A stretch of 6,182 nt of DNA from Gp6-AA40 sp050742535 (GTDB lineage: Bacteria > Acidobacteriota > Vicinamibacteria > Vicinamibacterales > UBA2999), in assembly GCA_050742535.1 (NCBI GenBank), contig JBOGIQ010000353.1, positions 1 to 6,182 on the forward strand, in the 5' to 3' direction. Under the pieces are notes generated by a model. It was not told where the DNA came from. It ran no database searches and saw only the letters and a program-made list of their open reading frames with translations. Below, piece by piece: positions 6,102 through 6,182 of this stretch; the first letter of the stretch is position 1, and each line of letters starts with the position of its first letter. The translations under genes were made by a program, and so were the position numbers.

Positions 6102-6182
6102 TCATTCCCCCGCTCGACGCATAGTGAACGGTGCGCTCTGCACGATGCCGGTAATCAGCGACGCGAAGCGATAGTCGTCGCG
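6102..6182 (-). CDS. C-terminal end of a DUF1592/DUF1585 (planctomycete-type cytochrome) protein, truncated by the right edge
   Basis: Only the last 26 codons are inside the window: DDYRFASLITGIVQSAPFTM followed by RRAGE and TGA. The pattern DYRF-x-SL-xx-GIV-x-S-x-PF-x-MRRA is the typical end of the DUF1585 domain that closes DUF1592/DUF1588-type 'planctomycete cytochrome C' proteins, which carry an N-terminal haem domain and are secreted. The position just upstream of a DUF1552 gene agrees with the usual gene order of this pair. The haem motif and the other domains lie outside the window, so this rests on a short match plus context. Confidence 0.75.
   Translation of the reverse strand, partial: RDDYRFASLITGIVQSAPFTMRRAGE

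Noticed and set aside
5624..6124. Plus-strand open frame of 166 codons
   Set aside because: It is antisense to the DUF1552 gene and runs through the palindrome; no domain or signal is present.
1..6182. CRISPR array, tRNA or rRNA genes, insertion-sequence transposase
   Set aside because: No regularly spaced repeats, cloverleaf-like or ribosomal sequence, and no transposase motifs were seen on either strand by eye.

Overview
This is a GC-rich window in which every convincing gene lies on the minus strand, so transcription runs from right to left. The proteins are periplasmic: PQQ quinoproteins, a Tat-exported DUF1552 protein, the end of a planctomycete-type DUF1592/DUF1585 protein, and an ankyrin-repeat protein fused to cytochrome c. 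This combination and the base composition suggest a soil Acidobacteriota, perhaps of the Vicinamibacteria type. That is a judgement from gene content, because no rRNA or other marker gene is present.

In transcription order: (a) 6182-6102, the last 26 codons of a protein that resembles the C-terminus of the DUF1592/DUF1585 cytochrome family. (b) 6101-5999, a spacer holding a long imperfect inverted repeat. (c) 5998-4634, a DUF1552 protein with a twin-arginine signal. (d) 4634-2823, a secreted ankyrin-repeat protein with a C-terminal mono-haem cytochrome c domain; its start codon shares one base with the previous stop. (e) 2822-2756, a short spacer with a perfect 8-bp inverted repeat. (f) 2755-2297, a small secreted cupin with a metal-site pattern like Mn-dependent hydroxynitrile-lyase-type cupins. 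(g) 2300-618, a PQQ-dependent alcohol-dehydrogenase-like beta-propeller, overlapping the cupin by 4 bases. (h) 614-1, the N-terminal part of a PQQ sugar-dehydrogenase-like (GSDH) propeller that runs off the left edge; it follows (g) after only 3 bases.

The tight spacing and overlaps suggest an operon, or two linked operons split at the 67-base spacer, for oxidative metabolism outside the cytoplasm. The two quinoproteins would oxidise alcohols or sugars, and the cytochrome domain of the ankyrin fusion is the only electron carrier fully visible here. The pairing of the DUF1592-type protein with DUF1552 is well known, but the biochemical role is not established. The points most worth a second look are the Asp-x-Asp lanthanide-type signature in the alcohol-dehydrogenase-like protein together with its other active-site substitutions, the missing catalytic His in the sugar-dehydrogenase-like protein, the ankyrin-cytochrome fusion, and the fact that each gap between genes holds a different short repeat.
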